Source of the DNA: Trichuris trichiura
Taxonomy: Eukaryota; Nematoda; Enoplea; Trichinellida; Trichuridae
DNA: 64,000 nucleotides
Direction: 5' to 3'
Assembly (NCBI GenBank): GCA_037903355.1
Contig: JBAJFE010000057.1
Coordinates: forward strand, 186,001-250,000
Numbering within the stretch: position 1 is the stretch's first letter; the number at the start of each line of letters is the position of its first letter. The notes under the pieces were generated by a model, which searched no databases, was not told where the DNA came from, and saw only the letters and a program-made list of their open reading frames with translations. Positions 27,244-39,680 of this stretch are shown in pieces. Position numbers and translations under genes: made by a program.

Positions 27244-28828
27244 AGCTCATCTACAGAGCTGCGTGGACAGCAGATATCTCTCGCACAGAAACGATAAGTA
27301 CAAAACAGCCACAGCCATTTGATATAAGCTTTCGGTCATCTGGACATCCCAACTATACTTGAAATTTGACTTTCGGGATTACGGTTTATTCTAAGTTTCC
27401 CTCTAATTAGAAAAGCGCCTTTTCGAAAAATAAATATACGCGAACGTTCCGACAGTTCAGGTATTTTTCCTACTCGACAGTACGAAAATTTGAATTCTCG
27501 TCTATTCAAGATCTGGACTATCTGAAATTTCAACTTTCGGGATTATAACTGTCTTAGCTGATAATTTTAACAACACTAAGTCATGGCAGTAGCACGTGGC
27601 TGCCAAGAAGTCGCAGACGCGCTTTGAGAATATTTCTGTAGAGACATCCAGGATTTGACGTCTTGAAATAATTTTACAAAGCCACTTGGAAGGTTAAGCA
27701 AAACAAGAAAAAGTTAAACTTTTCTATAGCCATCACTTGGATGAGTCTTAGAAAAGCTGCAAAACGCACTGAAAATCATAGCAACCTCAAAGGTGATCAG
27801 TCAATTCGCTTTGCAACACTAAAACACTGTTCCTATCCCGAAAAAGCTTTCAATAGCACAAACCTTTATAACACCGCCTATGGAGTTTCGAGCTCCCAGT
27901 TCACAATATTCAGCCGCTTGCAAGTATTCCATTGTTGGAAACGTACAGCAACGCTGAACACGTAAGAGTCTATTATTTCAAGACTGATGAAAAAGAATGG
28001 CTACATATTATTTGACACTGCAAACCATTAATAAACAACTTATATTTTTGTTTTTAAAAAACGTTGTCAAACTCGCGGTGTATTAGCATAGCTTAACATT
28101 GATAGTTCAACAAGCTTCTCGACATTAATTCAAAAAGCTGCGGATCACTTTCCATTCATAAAAACTGCTTAAAATTAATACGACCACTAAAACAAGGTTA
28201 AGATTAAATATCTCGTCAATTCTCGAAATCCTATTATTTCGCTAAAACGAGTAGACGAAAATTACAATATTGTCCTTATTAAATTCCTAGCGTACTTAGA
28301 ACAGAGTTGGTGCGAGCCTAAGCTGGGAACACAAACAGGGCTCCTCTGTCTTGTCTGTGCTAATGAATTTATGCCCACATGAAAGATAGAGTAAACACAT
28401 AAGCAATAATGCGAAAAGGACAGCAACTAGCCAAAACTAAAGCGTTCTTAGCAAGGGATGATCACTCTTGTTGTCAGATATGTCGGACTTTTAAAATTCC
28501 AAATCATGTCTACGTGGACAGTAAATATTATCACGTCGGTATAATAGAAACTTATAGTACTACTATTCCTGTATTTAGTTGGTACTGACAGGAAAAATAA
28601 TCGCGCGACGTCAAAGGGACGACTGCTTTGGATCAAATGGCAGAACAACTATTTTGTTTAGAAAAACAGCTCTTTGCCATCCAGCGCAATAAACACCGCA
28701 AGGAGTGCATCACATCTGGAGAACGCAGAGAGCTTCAATATAAGCGATGAAAAATAACAGCAGTAGGAAACTGCGCTGACTGCTGTTGAAAGTAACGTCG
28801 GTTCAAGCAATACTTTTCAGTTTCCTGA
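27244..28828. other. No gene seen
   Basis: AT-rich sequence with only short frames; no repeats or RNA genes recognised. Confidence 0.5.
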
Positions 28829-29377
28829 CGAACCGATGGCTTTCACGACAGCTGCTGCATTGCCAACGAGCCGTTAGGCCGCCCTAACCTCTCTTCGTTT
28901 GGCTCACTTTCATTCAATGCTTTTCTTACTCCATTAGAGAGTAAAGGGATGAATCGATCGGTTGAAACACTTTCTGAACTTGTATTATTGCTGCGCGAGA
29001 AGAGGGTGGAAATTTTCGAGCGCATTTGCGGTAGGCACTGGTTGAATACAACAAAATTTCAGTGCTACGACGCATCTGCCGGCGCTCCAATAGCGGTTAA
29101 CGTTATTTTCCAATCCACGCACAATCAACCGTCCAGGAGGAATCGACTGCGTCGTAGCAACTTCTTAGAGAACCCGGAAGAATGTGGAAAGCTACGATGC
29201 TCCAGCAGAAGCAACGAGGAACAGGCTATCATGGCCAAAAAGCGGATACGACGATCCATGTCCCAAAAGGGCGACAATATGTTCATCCTGGTTAGCCCGG
29301 CAAATCCCAATTTGCTGATGAACTTTCAACTCATCTACAATGAGCTTGACAACATTATGAACGTCTTTATCAAACAG
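28829..29377 (+). CDS. Open exon of an unrecognised protein
   Basis: A frame open from 28829 (in-frame TGA just before) with an ATG at 28949 ends at a good donor, GTTAGT at 29378, after ...NVFIKQ, in phase 0. From the ATG it gives 143 residues. Four cysteines lie in two clusters (RICGRHW...FQCYD and EECGKLRCSS). Basic stretches (RRNRLRR, KKRIRR) resemble furin-type sites. A region ending LLMNFQLIYNELDNIMNVF is hydrophobic-amphipathic. This could be part of a secreted precursor, but I recognise no family and found no partner exon. Composition is more protein-like than the surrounding frames. Confidence 0.35.
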
Positions 29378-32300
29378 GTTAGTGCCAAACTTTTTTCATT
29401 GCCGCGACAGGTTGAGTGCTGAGCAAAAAAGTTCACGCGATCGTTTTTGCCCGCCAATATTCGCGTTTATACTAAAGTGACGAGAACAGGCAAAAATAAT
29501 CTACTTCGTGTAAGCAACATTGAGTTTTCTTATCCGCTCAAATTTGCCCCAGAGACCCCTTGATGTGTTGTGGTCACTATTCAATGCAATAGTTGCCATT
29601 CTTGAATGTGCAATAGCCCTTGAGCGTTACGCACGAGCTACAGTACGAATTAAAAAGATAGATTTTGAAAAGTTCGTTGTAATGTCTACACCCAAATACC
29701 CCATCAAAGTCAAATTTTAGAAGTAGCAACGCAGAAGGGCCTTGTTTACTAAGTTTGCGGCAAATGAGGACCCGCCATGATTAATTCAACAATTCGCTTG
29801 CAAACCAAACGCGAAAACTTTTCGTTCGCAAAGCCAAAGAGCAAGCAGATAAGCTAAGCATGCTTGAAATACCGCAAGCCAACTCTAGCGACCGGAAAAT
29901 AGCCACATGTAAGACGGAAAAGAGCGGCCATAGCTTGGAAGCATTCTTTTCAAATCTGACTTGCCAAGTTTGGTTTCTTTACTTCTGCTTTGCAGAGTCG
30001 TGATACGTTGCCATTCATCTCCTCACATCACCAAAAGGCGCTTTTCACCTCAGAGTAAAATAAAGCCGATTCTGAAGCTCTGAACTACTTTAAATTCTTT
30101 GTCATCTGTGCACGAAATGCCTATTCATATAGGAGGAGTAGTTTATTTCTTACACGCAACCATCAAGCTAAAAAAAAATCAACCAAAATCCCGCGTTCCG
30201 AGTGCTATACTCGAGCATGAATTTTTTGTAATGGATGTGCAGGGGTTCCTCGACCTAGGACGGGTTCGATAGCGGAACATGATCTTTTTAAAATCTGCTT
30301 TGTTGTTTGGGAATAACGGTAGCGACAGACTCGCGAAAGTTGCTCTCTCCTGCCATGGAGAAATATATAACCGATTAGAGAAGAGTGTAGAAACCAAACT
30401 TGGTCTAAAGCATCCCACACCTGGTATACTATTCATCATCACAAAAGCCAAGTAGGGAAAAAGCTTCATGGGTTTGTCATTATATCATCACTACATTTTT
30501 GCAAGTATCAGTTGAGTACGTCGCGGATGGGTCGGTGAGTTCTCATGCGCGTATGTACATTAATAGTCGCCATACAAGGAGTTTCGTCTTATTAACTCCA
30601 AAACAGAAATGCTGTATTATAAAGTATGCTTGTACGACATCATTTCTCCGAACCGTAAGCTGATTCAGGGGTTAAACTTCGTTAAGACAGGCTGTGCGAA
30701 CCTCTGATGTTCACTCAGTTCTAATCTTTTAGTAGTATGGGTTCGTTACAGTTCGTAGTACCCGTTTCGGCGGGATGGCACCCACCGTGTTTGTTCACTG
30801 TGCTCATGCTGAAATCCGTTGAGTACTGCGGAGTTCAATTTCATCATAAGCGTACGCCTAAGCTTAAACATATACCAATAACAGCATTGAATCAATGTAT
30901 GACAGACGAGGAGCACGATTGAAATTTCCGCGCTCCAGTTCAGCATTAAATGCACTGATTATGCGTCTGAACTTAGGAGGGAAGCGTGGAACGAAACGGC
31001 ATCGTACATCGAGGACCCCTGTATAGGTTTCCATATTTGGAATCATGGAAAACACGTATAACGTTGAAAGAAAAGCAACAACAGCAGTGATAATGATGTT
31101 AATAAATAGAACAACTACGCTTTTGGATATATCTCAACTTGTCGTCAGCCTAGAAAGGAAAAGAAAAAGACCTACTTGTGAGGAGCAGAACAACTGATTT
31201 TTTTTAAATAGCAATTTAAACCGTCGACAAAAGGTCATTTTTAATCAGGAACTCATTGTGAGCAATATTTCATTGATTGTTCAAGCCTGCCTATAGCGTC
31301 AGTGACCTCCACAGCTGTCTCGCATCAACTAAAACCAGCATAATTTTTTTAAATTAAATTTTTCCAAGGTTAAACTAGTTCCATTTTAACTACGGGAAAA
31401 TTAGTGGCTCTTTTTGGCTCTACGCAGTTATACGAAGGGACTAAGATTTTAAAAGCTTACGTCCATTCAGCTGTTCCAGCTGCAATTCAAAATTTTTCTT
31501 GTTACTGTTTTTGAATTTTGCTTTTTTCATACTTCAACGACGCGTCCAGACGGAGCCGAAAGGTCCGTTTCGTCATTATTTCTGTTACTACGCGGAGTGG
31601 GTTTATCGAAATGCCAAATGCGAAAACTTTGAATTGCGATAAGATTCCAAAAGGTGACACTTAGAAAGCCCCAACTTGCGGAAGAACACGCATTGACACG
31701 TTAACGCAATTTCTCTTATCGCTAGCTGCTGCACGGAAAATGCGTTAAAGCAATAAGCGTTCAGTAATGTTGGAAGACAAAAGAACAAAAAAAATCATCC
31801 TACTTTTCCTGTTTTACAGTAGCTTGTAAAAAAAATTAAATTTCTACGCCAGCTTTGACTTTCACTCAAACCGTCTTGGTAGAAAAGCTTCCTACGACGC
31901 CTTTAAAATTAACCCATAGCTGCTACACCAAAGATCGCATAGGTTCATCCAGGGCAGTTATCTTGACGGAACGTTGCAAGAGAACAAGGAAGAAACCTTT
32001 TCAACATCGTCATATACGCATTTCAGCGGCCTTTTCATAACTTAGAAAACGTAGGGCCACGACCCTTTGACCGAAATCGCTTGACAGCAGCCGTTGGGTT
32101 TAGGTTTAGTTCAAGGCATAGGCTTTAGGGTGAAGGTCAAAGAGGGGTGGTCAAAGACCCCGTATGTGAAAACCCCAATATAAAAGGTCATAACATAAGC
32201 TCCAGTAGACTACGGTCACTTTAAGAAAGATAACCCAAATTAACATTTTCTAGCATAACGGGACAGCTCCTAGTCAAAGAAATATAGAAAGACGACTATG

Positions 32301-34714
32301 AACAGTGCGATATCGAAATTTTTACGTAATCTTTATGAACTGACATTATTTTTTCTTCAATTGTGGAAAATTTTATAAACTGCGACTAAGTGGAGACTTT
32401 TATCAACAGGATACATTTGAAAGACAAAACTTGGAATTACCAGACGGCGTATACCCTTATTACCTATCGTAGAGAATCTGCGCTTAAGAAAACTTGCAAC
32501 AAACTTTTAATGCTGATAGTAAAGCCGCATAGGAAAACGTTCGTATGCCCATTACGTTCTGTTAGTTATTTGAAAATAGGGTTTATAACATAACAAAAAA
32601 GTTTAGCCATTGTCTTTCTTCTGCTAATGGACTCTCTAACAAGTAAACTTCTAACTTTTTAAACGTCTTCTTAACAGCTCTACTTGGCTAGAAAGTCTCT
32701 TATTTTTTTAAATATACAACAACTCGAATTGAACAGATCGAAAAAAGATTTCACTAAAATAATAGCAGCAAAACTGCTGAGCTTTTAGTAGGAATTAACT
32801 TTCGGAACTTATCTCGAGATCATCTGCAGCGAATGCTAGCATCTATGATGATTTTGCGCCATTAATACTTCCCGCCTCTGATTTTTTGAATGGGGTATAC
32901 GTTTCACTTCAAAGACATTGGAACACCTCAGTGGGCCAATGGCATAAGTGTAACGAAGCTATTAAATTCCCTCTATGAAACTACTTCGCTATCCGAAGTC
33001 ACCTTTCACAGTTCCGCATTGTATGGACATAAATCACTCGCATTCTAGGACACGCATCTAATGAAAATTGAATTTCTCACAACGGGCTGATTGTATTCCA
33101 CTCTTTTTACAAAAAACTTTTTACTCATTTTATTGTTCGCTATACAAATTATGTCGGACCATAAAATCGGGTGAAAACGGCGTACAAGAAAATAGGGACC
33201 GCATTTGCAGTGGTTTTGCAAACCTGTTCTGAAACGCGCCCAGAAGCGCTTACCGGCTCGTCGATTGCTTCCATTAAGGCATGAGACTTTTGGACAATTC
33301 CTCTTCTGCTTTACGCAAGAAAGCAGAACACACAATTGAGAAACCGCTTAAAGCTAAACTAAGCGAGCTATCCGGCGGCAACACTTGCGCTTACATCAAT
33401 AGTAGTTGTACAGTGGGGAAAGCAACGAAGTGAGAAGCGCAAAGCCGCTGTTTAAAACCCTATCCATTACTTTGGCTATATTAGAAACCATGCGACTTAG
33501 ACGCGCGACAAAGTTTGAATATACAACTCCAATTAATTCAGGCAAACCTGAAAAGTTGCTCGTTCAGCCAAGTTTGTTAACTAGAAAGTATTTCAGTCTT
33601 CAACAATAAACATAAAATCACAGTATTTTGTTGCCTAGAAAATCGTTGTAACGCGGCAGTAGCACGGCACGAAAGCAGTTACAAATTTTTGTCTCATCTG
33701 CTTTCAAATAAATGACGACAGAAGGAATACTCTCTCCTAGAAAAAATGGCGTAAGAAGCCGTCCGCTTCTACATAGCACCTATGGGCTAGATGACCTTAC
33801 GCAATGGTGCTACGTTTGCTTGTTTACTAAATTTTTCATTTCGCCTAAAAGTTATTTCTTTGCCGTATCTGTACGAACTGGTTTAACAGGCGAACGCCTT
33901 CCACAAACATGAAGACGCGATAGGTGGATGAGCAAAGATCATTAGTACCTTAAAACTTCTTAGCCGCAAGCTCACAATCACTGCCAAGCTTACTAAGCGT
34001 CACATTTCTTTCTTGATGATCTTAGTAAAGCGTAGATACCCCCTTCGCGAAACGATCAAATAATTTTGCATGAGCTTACCTTGTAAACATAAGTGGGGCA
34101 ATAGTCTCTTCGTAGGCATCGTTAGGAAAGGCTTTAAGAATTTTTCGACGCTATAATGCGTCTGACAATTAACTTTTCAAAAAACTGTCCTTCTATCAAC
34201 CCTTTCCGCATTTTGAGATAAGCCTGAAAAGGTGGCATTATCATTAAGTACTGCTGTATTTCTTTGCGTACGGACGGTCGAGTGGCATCAATTTCTGCCC
34301 CTTTCTTTCCGTGCGTTATCTGAAGCCCTTTCCATTGGACGTAGAAGTTCAAATTACGCAACTTTTTCTACGAAGAATTGGCAAATGCCTTTGCATAGTT
34401 TCTCAAGGGCTCCTTGATGATGCATCGTCGCTTCCGAAAGAGCGTTGTCACGCGTTGTATGCTTTGTGGGCTCGATAAGCGGAGAGCTGCTTACTCTTTG
34501 AATAAGTTTGACTAGAAACTTCGACAAGCAGCGTAATTGCAAATTTCAAGTGCTCAGGTAGCAGTGTTGATTCACGGCATTGACGCGAACGACCGTCTGA
34601 ATGGAGCATTGTCGTCTCGGCAGTTTTTACCAACTCACCTTCTCAAAACCGCTGCTACTCATCGCAGGACATTGTCGTTGCCTTTGTTCGACTTTCGAGT
34701 ACCCCTGCAGCATA
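29378..34714. other. Long interval without recognised gene
   Basis: If 28829-29377 is an exon, the rest of its gene may lie here, but no frame stands out. Short frames on both strands overlap and lack domain features. No mobile element recognised. Confidence 0.45.
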
Positions 34715-35230
34715 CTACGCATACTTGCCGCTCGGCGTGGCCAACGGATAGCCAAGGGCGAGCACGAATAAATACAGGATTGTCCATTGTGGTACTCCGA
34801 TGAAAGAAACCGTAGAATTGCGAGCACCGAACGGGATAACATTTTCATCCCGCCATTGCTTATTGAACAGGTACTCAGTTAACAACTCGTCAATGCGAAA
34901 AGGTGTCACTTCGAAGGCCAACACTGCTTGCTATCTGCTCTTGGCGGGACAGCGAATGATTTTTGCGACGGGTACAACGTCATCGTCTGCCAATACAACT
35001 GCGGGGTCGTCTGCCTTTCCAAAAGGCGGTAGTGCGCCAAGCCGCGCTTGTTGACTGCATCCGCTGACCATGGCCCCGATCGGGCAACGCTTGTCAAAAT
35101 TATACCACCATATTCTGGACCGTTCAACCTTGGCCTCGTTGGGCAGCAAATAAGCAAAACAGCTCGCCAAACTCGGCCGTTCGAAAGGGCCACGAGAAAA
35201 GCGCAGCTTCCAGTTCAGCGCAAATATTGA
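34715..35230 (-). CDS. Unrecognised coding-like stretch, GC-richer than its surroundings
   Basis: On the minus strand a frame open from about 35220 down to 34934 is followed, after a single TAG at 34931-34933, by 69 further codons in the same frame (34924-34715). The second part includes EVTPFRIDELLTEYLF and a hydrophobic segment (WTILYLFVLALGYPL) that could span a membrane. Third-position GC is higher than in flanking DNA, as in the true genes here. The TAG may mark a splice that I cannot place, or a broken gene. No family is recognised. It lies upstream of and antisense to the short tropomyosin gene. Confidence 0.3.
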
Positions 35231-36107
35231 ACAAAAGTCGCCCCGGCCGCTTATTAGGGTTAAGCGCCCTTAATTAGAAGTAATAAGCAGCGGTAGGCCT
35301 AGAATTAAAAGATGCGCAGGTGACGCCAAGGAACAATATGCCCTAGCGGCAAAAAAAGCGAATTGTTGCCCACTGTTAGTGACAAAGGGTGCGGAAATAC
35401 TTGTAATGAGGGAAAAAATCAAAGGCCGTCGAGCAACGGACATTGAGAAGCGCTACCCGTCGGCTGAGAAGAACACGTTTCGGAAATTCAGTTCAAGGTT
35501 TCATTAAGCGCGTCCTTAGCCTAAAGGAAGCGATTTTTTGGTCAAAGAATTATCGGAGATTAATTGAAGCCGAACTAAAAGCGAAAGAAAAACGACATCT
35601 TAGTTTTCTCTTTTTTTTCTAAACAATTCTTTGTACGTTTGCAAAGCAAGGAAGGTCGAGGGCAAGCAGATAGGACTGGCAATTTGCCGACTATGCATGT
35701 TTGCCAAAGAGCCAGCTGGCGCAGAGGAGAGAGCGGCCAAAGTTCTCTATTTTCAGCGTTGTTGAGCGGTGAATGAGGACAACTGTTTGCGCAACTGTGG
35801 CGACCGAAAATAAACTTTGCTCGCGTCCGAGTTGAGGACACAGCAATTGGGGCCACCATAAGGAACCGGTTTTTCCGGGAACTCCGCGGGGACACAGAGG
35901 ACAACCGACAGCAAGAATAGCAACAGCGGCCGACCGGCGGACGGTGCTAGTGACCCGCAGGTTGTTATAAGGCACTTAATGAAATACCAGATCGTTCGGT
36001 AATTCGACGCACGCGCACAGTGGGCGGTTTTGTGTTCATCGCTGTCGGTTGCGAGTGCGCTGCTACTTTTCGTTCCTTCTGTTCGTGTTAAGCAGCAAGC
36101 TGACAAA
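35231..36107 (+). promoter_or_regulatory. Upstream region and 5' leader of the short tropomyosin gene
   Basis: The last 400 bases before the ATG are clearly more GC-rich than typical intergenic DNA in this window and hold no convincing frame. The frame of the first exon stays open upstream to 36030, but the family start is the ATG at 36108. Promoter position is inferred; no TATA box is obvious. Confidence 0.35.
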
Positions 36108-38878
36108 ATGTCGAAAGTCGCCAAGGAGACTCAGCAAAGTTCCCTGCTGGACATACTAAAAATGAAGATGCGTCAGGCTCGCGAGGAGGCCGAAAACGCC
36201 AAAGATGAGGCGGACGAAGCGAAACGCAAGTTGGAGGATGAGCGCAAAAAGCGCGAGGAAGTACTTTCCTTTTAATTCTTCTTTATTTTTCTCTACTTCT
36301 TGTCGTCGTTCGCCATTACGGCCCAGTGCGGACTCGAAAAGGGGTTTACGGAAATTTTGCCACCGTCCTTTCTTGGCTGTGAACAACGTTTTCCTTATTG
36401 ATTTCACTTTCGCCCTGCCTTCTGGACAGCATACAAACGGGGCAGACTTTGCTGGCTGACAAAACAGAATTTCTATTGTTTGTTTCCTACTTTTCAGGCC
36501 GAAGCCGATGTAGCAGCATTGAATAGACGCATACAGTTGCTGGAAGAGGACCTTGGGCGAGCCGAGGAGCGCCTAAAGATTGCTACCGAACGACTGGAGG
36601 AAGCTTCAAAGGCGGCCGATGAAAGCGAACGGTGAGCGACCATTTTCGAACTTTGTTCCAAAATTACGTGTTGGGGCGGTCCCTTCGGTCCCCAATGGAG
36701 ACGGCGTTGCTCTGACCAATTGCTATTCTCTACTAGCGACCGCAAGTCCATGGAGACTAGGTCGATGCAGGACGAAGAGCGGGCTAACATTTTAGAGCAG
36801 CAGGTCCAGCAGGCCAAAGTGATCGCCGAGGAAGCCGATCGAAAATACGAAGAGGTAGAGTGTGCACACTTTTCAAACGGAAAAGTGCAGTATTGTATTT
36901 AGCTCAATTTTCGGGTTCCCCTGACTTACCCCGCTCCTTTACCTATCTCCTTACTTCGCTGTCCCTGTCTCTGGCACCTCTAAAGCAATTGCCTGTGCCT
37001 TTCACTTCCTCTTTTTCTCCCCTTTCGCCTGAAGGCCCCATGTTGGCTAATATTTGCATGCAGAGTTCGCAAGGCGTTAGAGAATCGCTTCGAAATGGAA
37101 GATGACCGGTCCAGTCAGTTGGACATGAAGTTGCGCCAAACGATGGGCATGCTTCAAGAGATGGAAAACAAATACGAAGAGGTAGCCGGTTTTGTTAGCC
37201 CGTTTTGCCGACGTCCCCACGGCACGATTTTGCATGCTCGTTCAGTGGTCGGCCACCTTTTTCTCTCTCTTTTTTTTTACTTTCGTTCCTTTGACCTTTT
37301 GCTCCTTTGCAACACCTTTCTTGTCACCTCGCATGAGTCAGCGTGGCTTTAAGGCATTTTTGTGTTTGTTTTTTTTTGTTGGCCGTCTTTCTCTACGCTC
37401 GACGTTGTTGCCCCCGCGCTCAGCCGGTCACTGTCTTGCCTATTCACCCTCTGTTTGACAGGTCGCTCGCAAGCTGGCTATTGTCGAAGCGGAACTTGAA
37501 CGCGCCGAGGAGCGTGCCGAAGCCGGCGAAAAGTAAGCACCTTTGTTGTCTATCCAACCTCGGCTCGTTAAGCTCTCTCTCTCTTTACTGGTTGCTAGTT
37601 GCCTAGCATTATAGATTTTCAGGCCCAAATGCATAATCAATGCGTTTCATCTTAAATCTTTTATTTTCCAATTTTAGCAAGATTGTCGAACTGGAAGAGG
37701 AGCTGCGCGTCGTCGGCAACAATCTCAAATCTTTGGAGGTCAGCGAAGAGAAGGCTCTGCAGCGTGAAGACTCCTACGAGGAGCAAATCCGCGTCCTGTC
37801 GCAGCGTTTGAAAGAGGTAAGAAGCGGTCGAACTGTGTGCCATTAACTTGCTTGTTTCGTTGCTCTTTTATTAGGCAGAAACACGCGCCGAATTTGCCGA
37901 GCGATCCGTTCAAAAGCTCCAAAAAGAAGTGGACCGTCTGGAAGGTAGAACTGCTGTTTAGAATATGCGCATCGACGACAGCTGCGTTTGCATGCTGTTA
38001 TGCAAGGCCGTGTCTCGTCGTATACGAGCTTTCTATGTTGCAACTGACCATCTGACGATGGGCAACCCGAGGTCGATCCTCCCGTAGTGTCTCAATTGGC
38101 GGGGGTCCCTTTATTCGAATTCTTTGGTTGCATCGCGTCGTGCTAATTGAGCCCTTTGAAACTAGGTGACATCTTGCAAACTTCTGGGTGAATAGGCTAC
38201 ACGTTCATTTGGTAGCCGTTACTTTTTTCAAAGCTATGTTCTTTAGGTCATTAGTTTTCTCTGGCGGGCCTAAGCGTTGGCAGCTGGTCAACTTTAGACA
38301 ATGTCTGCCCTTACACCTATTGCTCACGCTGTTATGTCGAATGTAAGGCTGAGTCATTAGGGCTCGTTCGAAGCCTGCGTGGGTATTGCCTTGTCACTTT
38401 TTGAAAATACTAACGCTATAGGACGACAAAATCTGCATTACTAATCATTGTAGCATACTGCTCTGCCAACCTATTTTGTTTAACATTTCCAATGAGTTTA
38501 TCGGTTTTTGTTTATTCTTTTTAAAAAAGCAACGAAACTGGCATTCCTAAGGAACTAGCAGACGTAGCCACGAAAGCGTACGATTTCTTCTCTACCTTTG
38601 TACTTAAGGTTTATTATGACAAGTGAAGCTTCAAGGTGCAAACGAGTGACTTTTATATGTTAGACTTATTTGTGATAAAAGTACGACGCTTCAACTGGGC
38701 GGGAATTTTTTTTCAGCGGTAAAAGGACGTGTAGTCATTGTATCTTTTTTCTTCCAAAGATATTTTTGCTCCTTTTCATTCGTTCATTTTGCCAGATGAT
38801 TTGCTGATTGAAAAGGAACGCTGTCGTCACTTGACGGAAGAAATCGAGCTTACAGTTCAAGAGATACAAACTAATTAG
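36108..38878 (+). CDS. Tropomyosin, short isoform gene with alternative exons
   Basis: Exons: 36108-36260, 36498-36631, 36737-36854, 37462-37532, 37678-37816, 37875-37944 and last exon 38796-38878. This form has 255 residues. The first exon encodes 51 residues beginning [12 protein letters not shown], replacing the 80 residues of the first two exons of long tropomyosin, as in short cytoskeletal isoforms. Exon lengths (134, 118, 71, 139, 70) and phases equal those of the upstream long gene. The exons encoding [20 protein letters not shown] and [20 protein letters not shown] are nearly identical in protein but differ at silent sites, so the duplication is not recent. It should form a coiled coil on non-muscle actin filaments. 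Alternative exons are listed separately. Confidence 0.93.
37064..37181 (+). CDS. Mutually exclusive alternative exon of the short tropomyosin gene
   Basis: The same length (118 bp) and phase as the exon at 36737-36854, with acceptor TGCATGCAG and donor GTAGCC. It encodes [20 protein letters not shown] and then a segment ending MENKYEE, aligning with the RSLQDEER...RKYDE segment of tropomyosin. Including both exons would insert an extra 39-residue unit and disturb the heptad plan, so they are probably used alternatively. Confidence 0.85.
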
Positions 38879-39298
38879 TCGGCGGTTTACGTTTTGTTCG
38901 GTTCTTTGCGTCTTTGTCGGTCCCATTTTTTAAAAAGCTTTCACACTTTGAGGCGCTGCCATATTCACTTCCCTTTTCTTCATTCTTCTTCTTCTTTCTG
39001 TCGACCTATTGTCGTACCTTTTCGACCATGTTACGCACTGCCGTAGTTGCTTGGCGATCCATTTTTCTCCTCTTCTCTCTTTCTCTTTATCTATTTCTCC
39101 CTTGCGGTTCAGTTGTAGCGATAAGCCGGTTTCGCAATTATGGTTCCGTCCATTTTCTCCCTCTCTTTTCTTCTTCCTTTCATTCTTTGCAGCGTTAGCT
39201 GGATCGGTCGATTTTTTTGCTCGCCTTCTTTGTTAGTGTTTTGTTGATGCTATTTTTCCCGTCTGCTCTGCTGGTGTCGTCTGTAAACGCTGCTTTAG

Positions 39299-39369
39299 AT
39301 GATGTAACCAGTCAGCGGGCGACAACGCAAGCCTTGTATGAAGCGATACAGGAGGCTGCTGCTCAATGA
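39299..39369 (+). CDS. Alternative last exon (b) of the short tropomyosin gene
   Basis: After acceptor TGCTTTAG it reads, in the phase left by 37875-37944, DDVTSQRATTQALYEAIQEA to a TGA. This gives a 251-residue isoform. The heptad spacing is kept and the sequence differs wholly from the other tails. Confidence 0.75.
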
Positions 39370-39615
39370 TATGCATTCTCTTTTTGCCTATCCTTCAAAA
39401 AAACAGAGAGTTGGTTGTCTCGTTTTTCCTTTCGTAGAAACTGCTTATTTATTTGTATCAGTGTAGTTTGGAGGCAAACTTTTAAAAAAATTGCATGCAT
39501 AGCAAGCATGTTGGCGCCGCCGCTGTCTGTGTATGTGTGTGTATGTGAACGCGTTGCTCAGTGCCGATGCCGCTGTCGACCGCTTCTCCCTCTTCACGCT
39601 TCTCCCTTACCGTAG

Positions 39616-39680
39616 ACGAGCTGGTGCTGCAAGAGACGAGCACGAAACTATCGCCAGACGTGTCGGCCTTTGACCGATAA
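39616..39680 (+). CDS. Alternative last exon (c) of the short tropomyosin gene
   Basis: Acceptor CTTACCGTAG precedes a frame in the correct phase that begins DELVLQE and ends in SAFDR and TAA, giving 249 residues. The DELV opening matches the last exon of the long tropomyosin gene, supporting its reality. The tail with Pro (LSPDVSAFDR) is less helical than the others. Confidence 0.65.

Noticed and set aside
35575..36124. Three long minus-strand frames over the short tropomyosin 5' region
   Set aside because: Overlapping frames in GC-rich promoter/leader DNA with low-complexity Ser/Arg-rich translations and no family resemblance.
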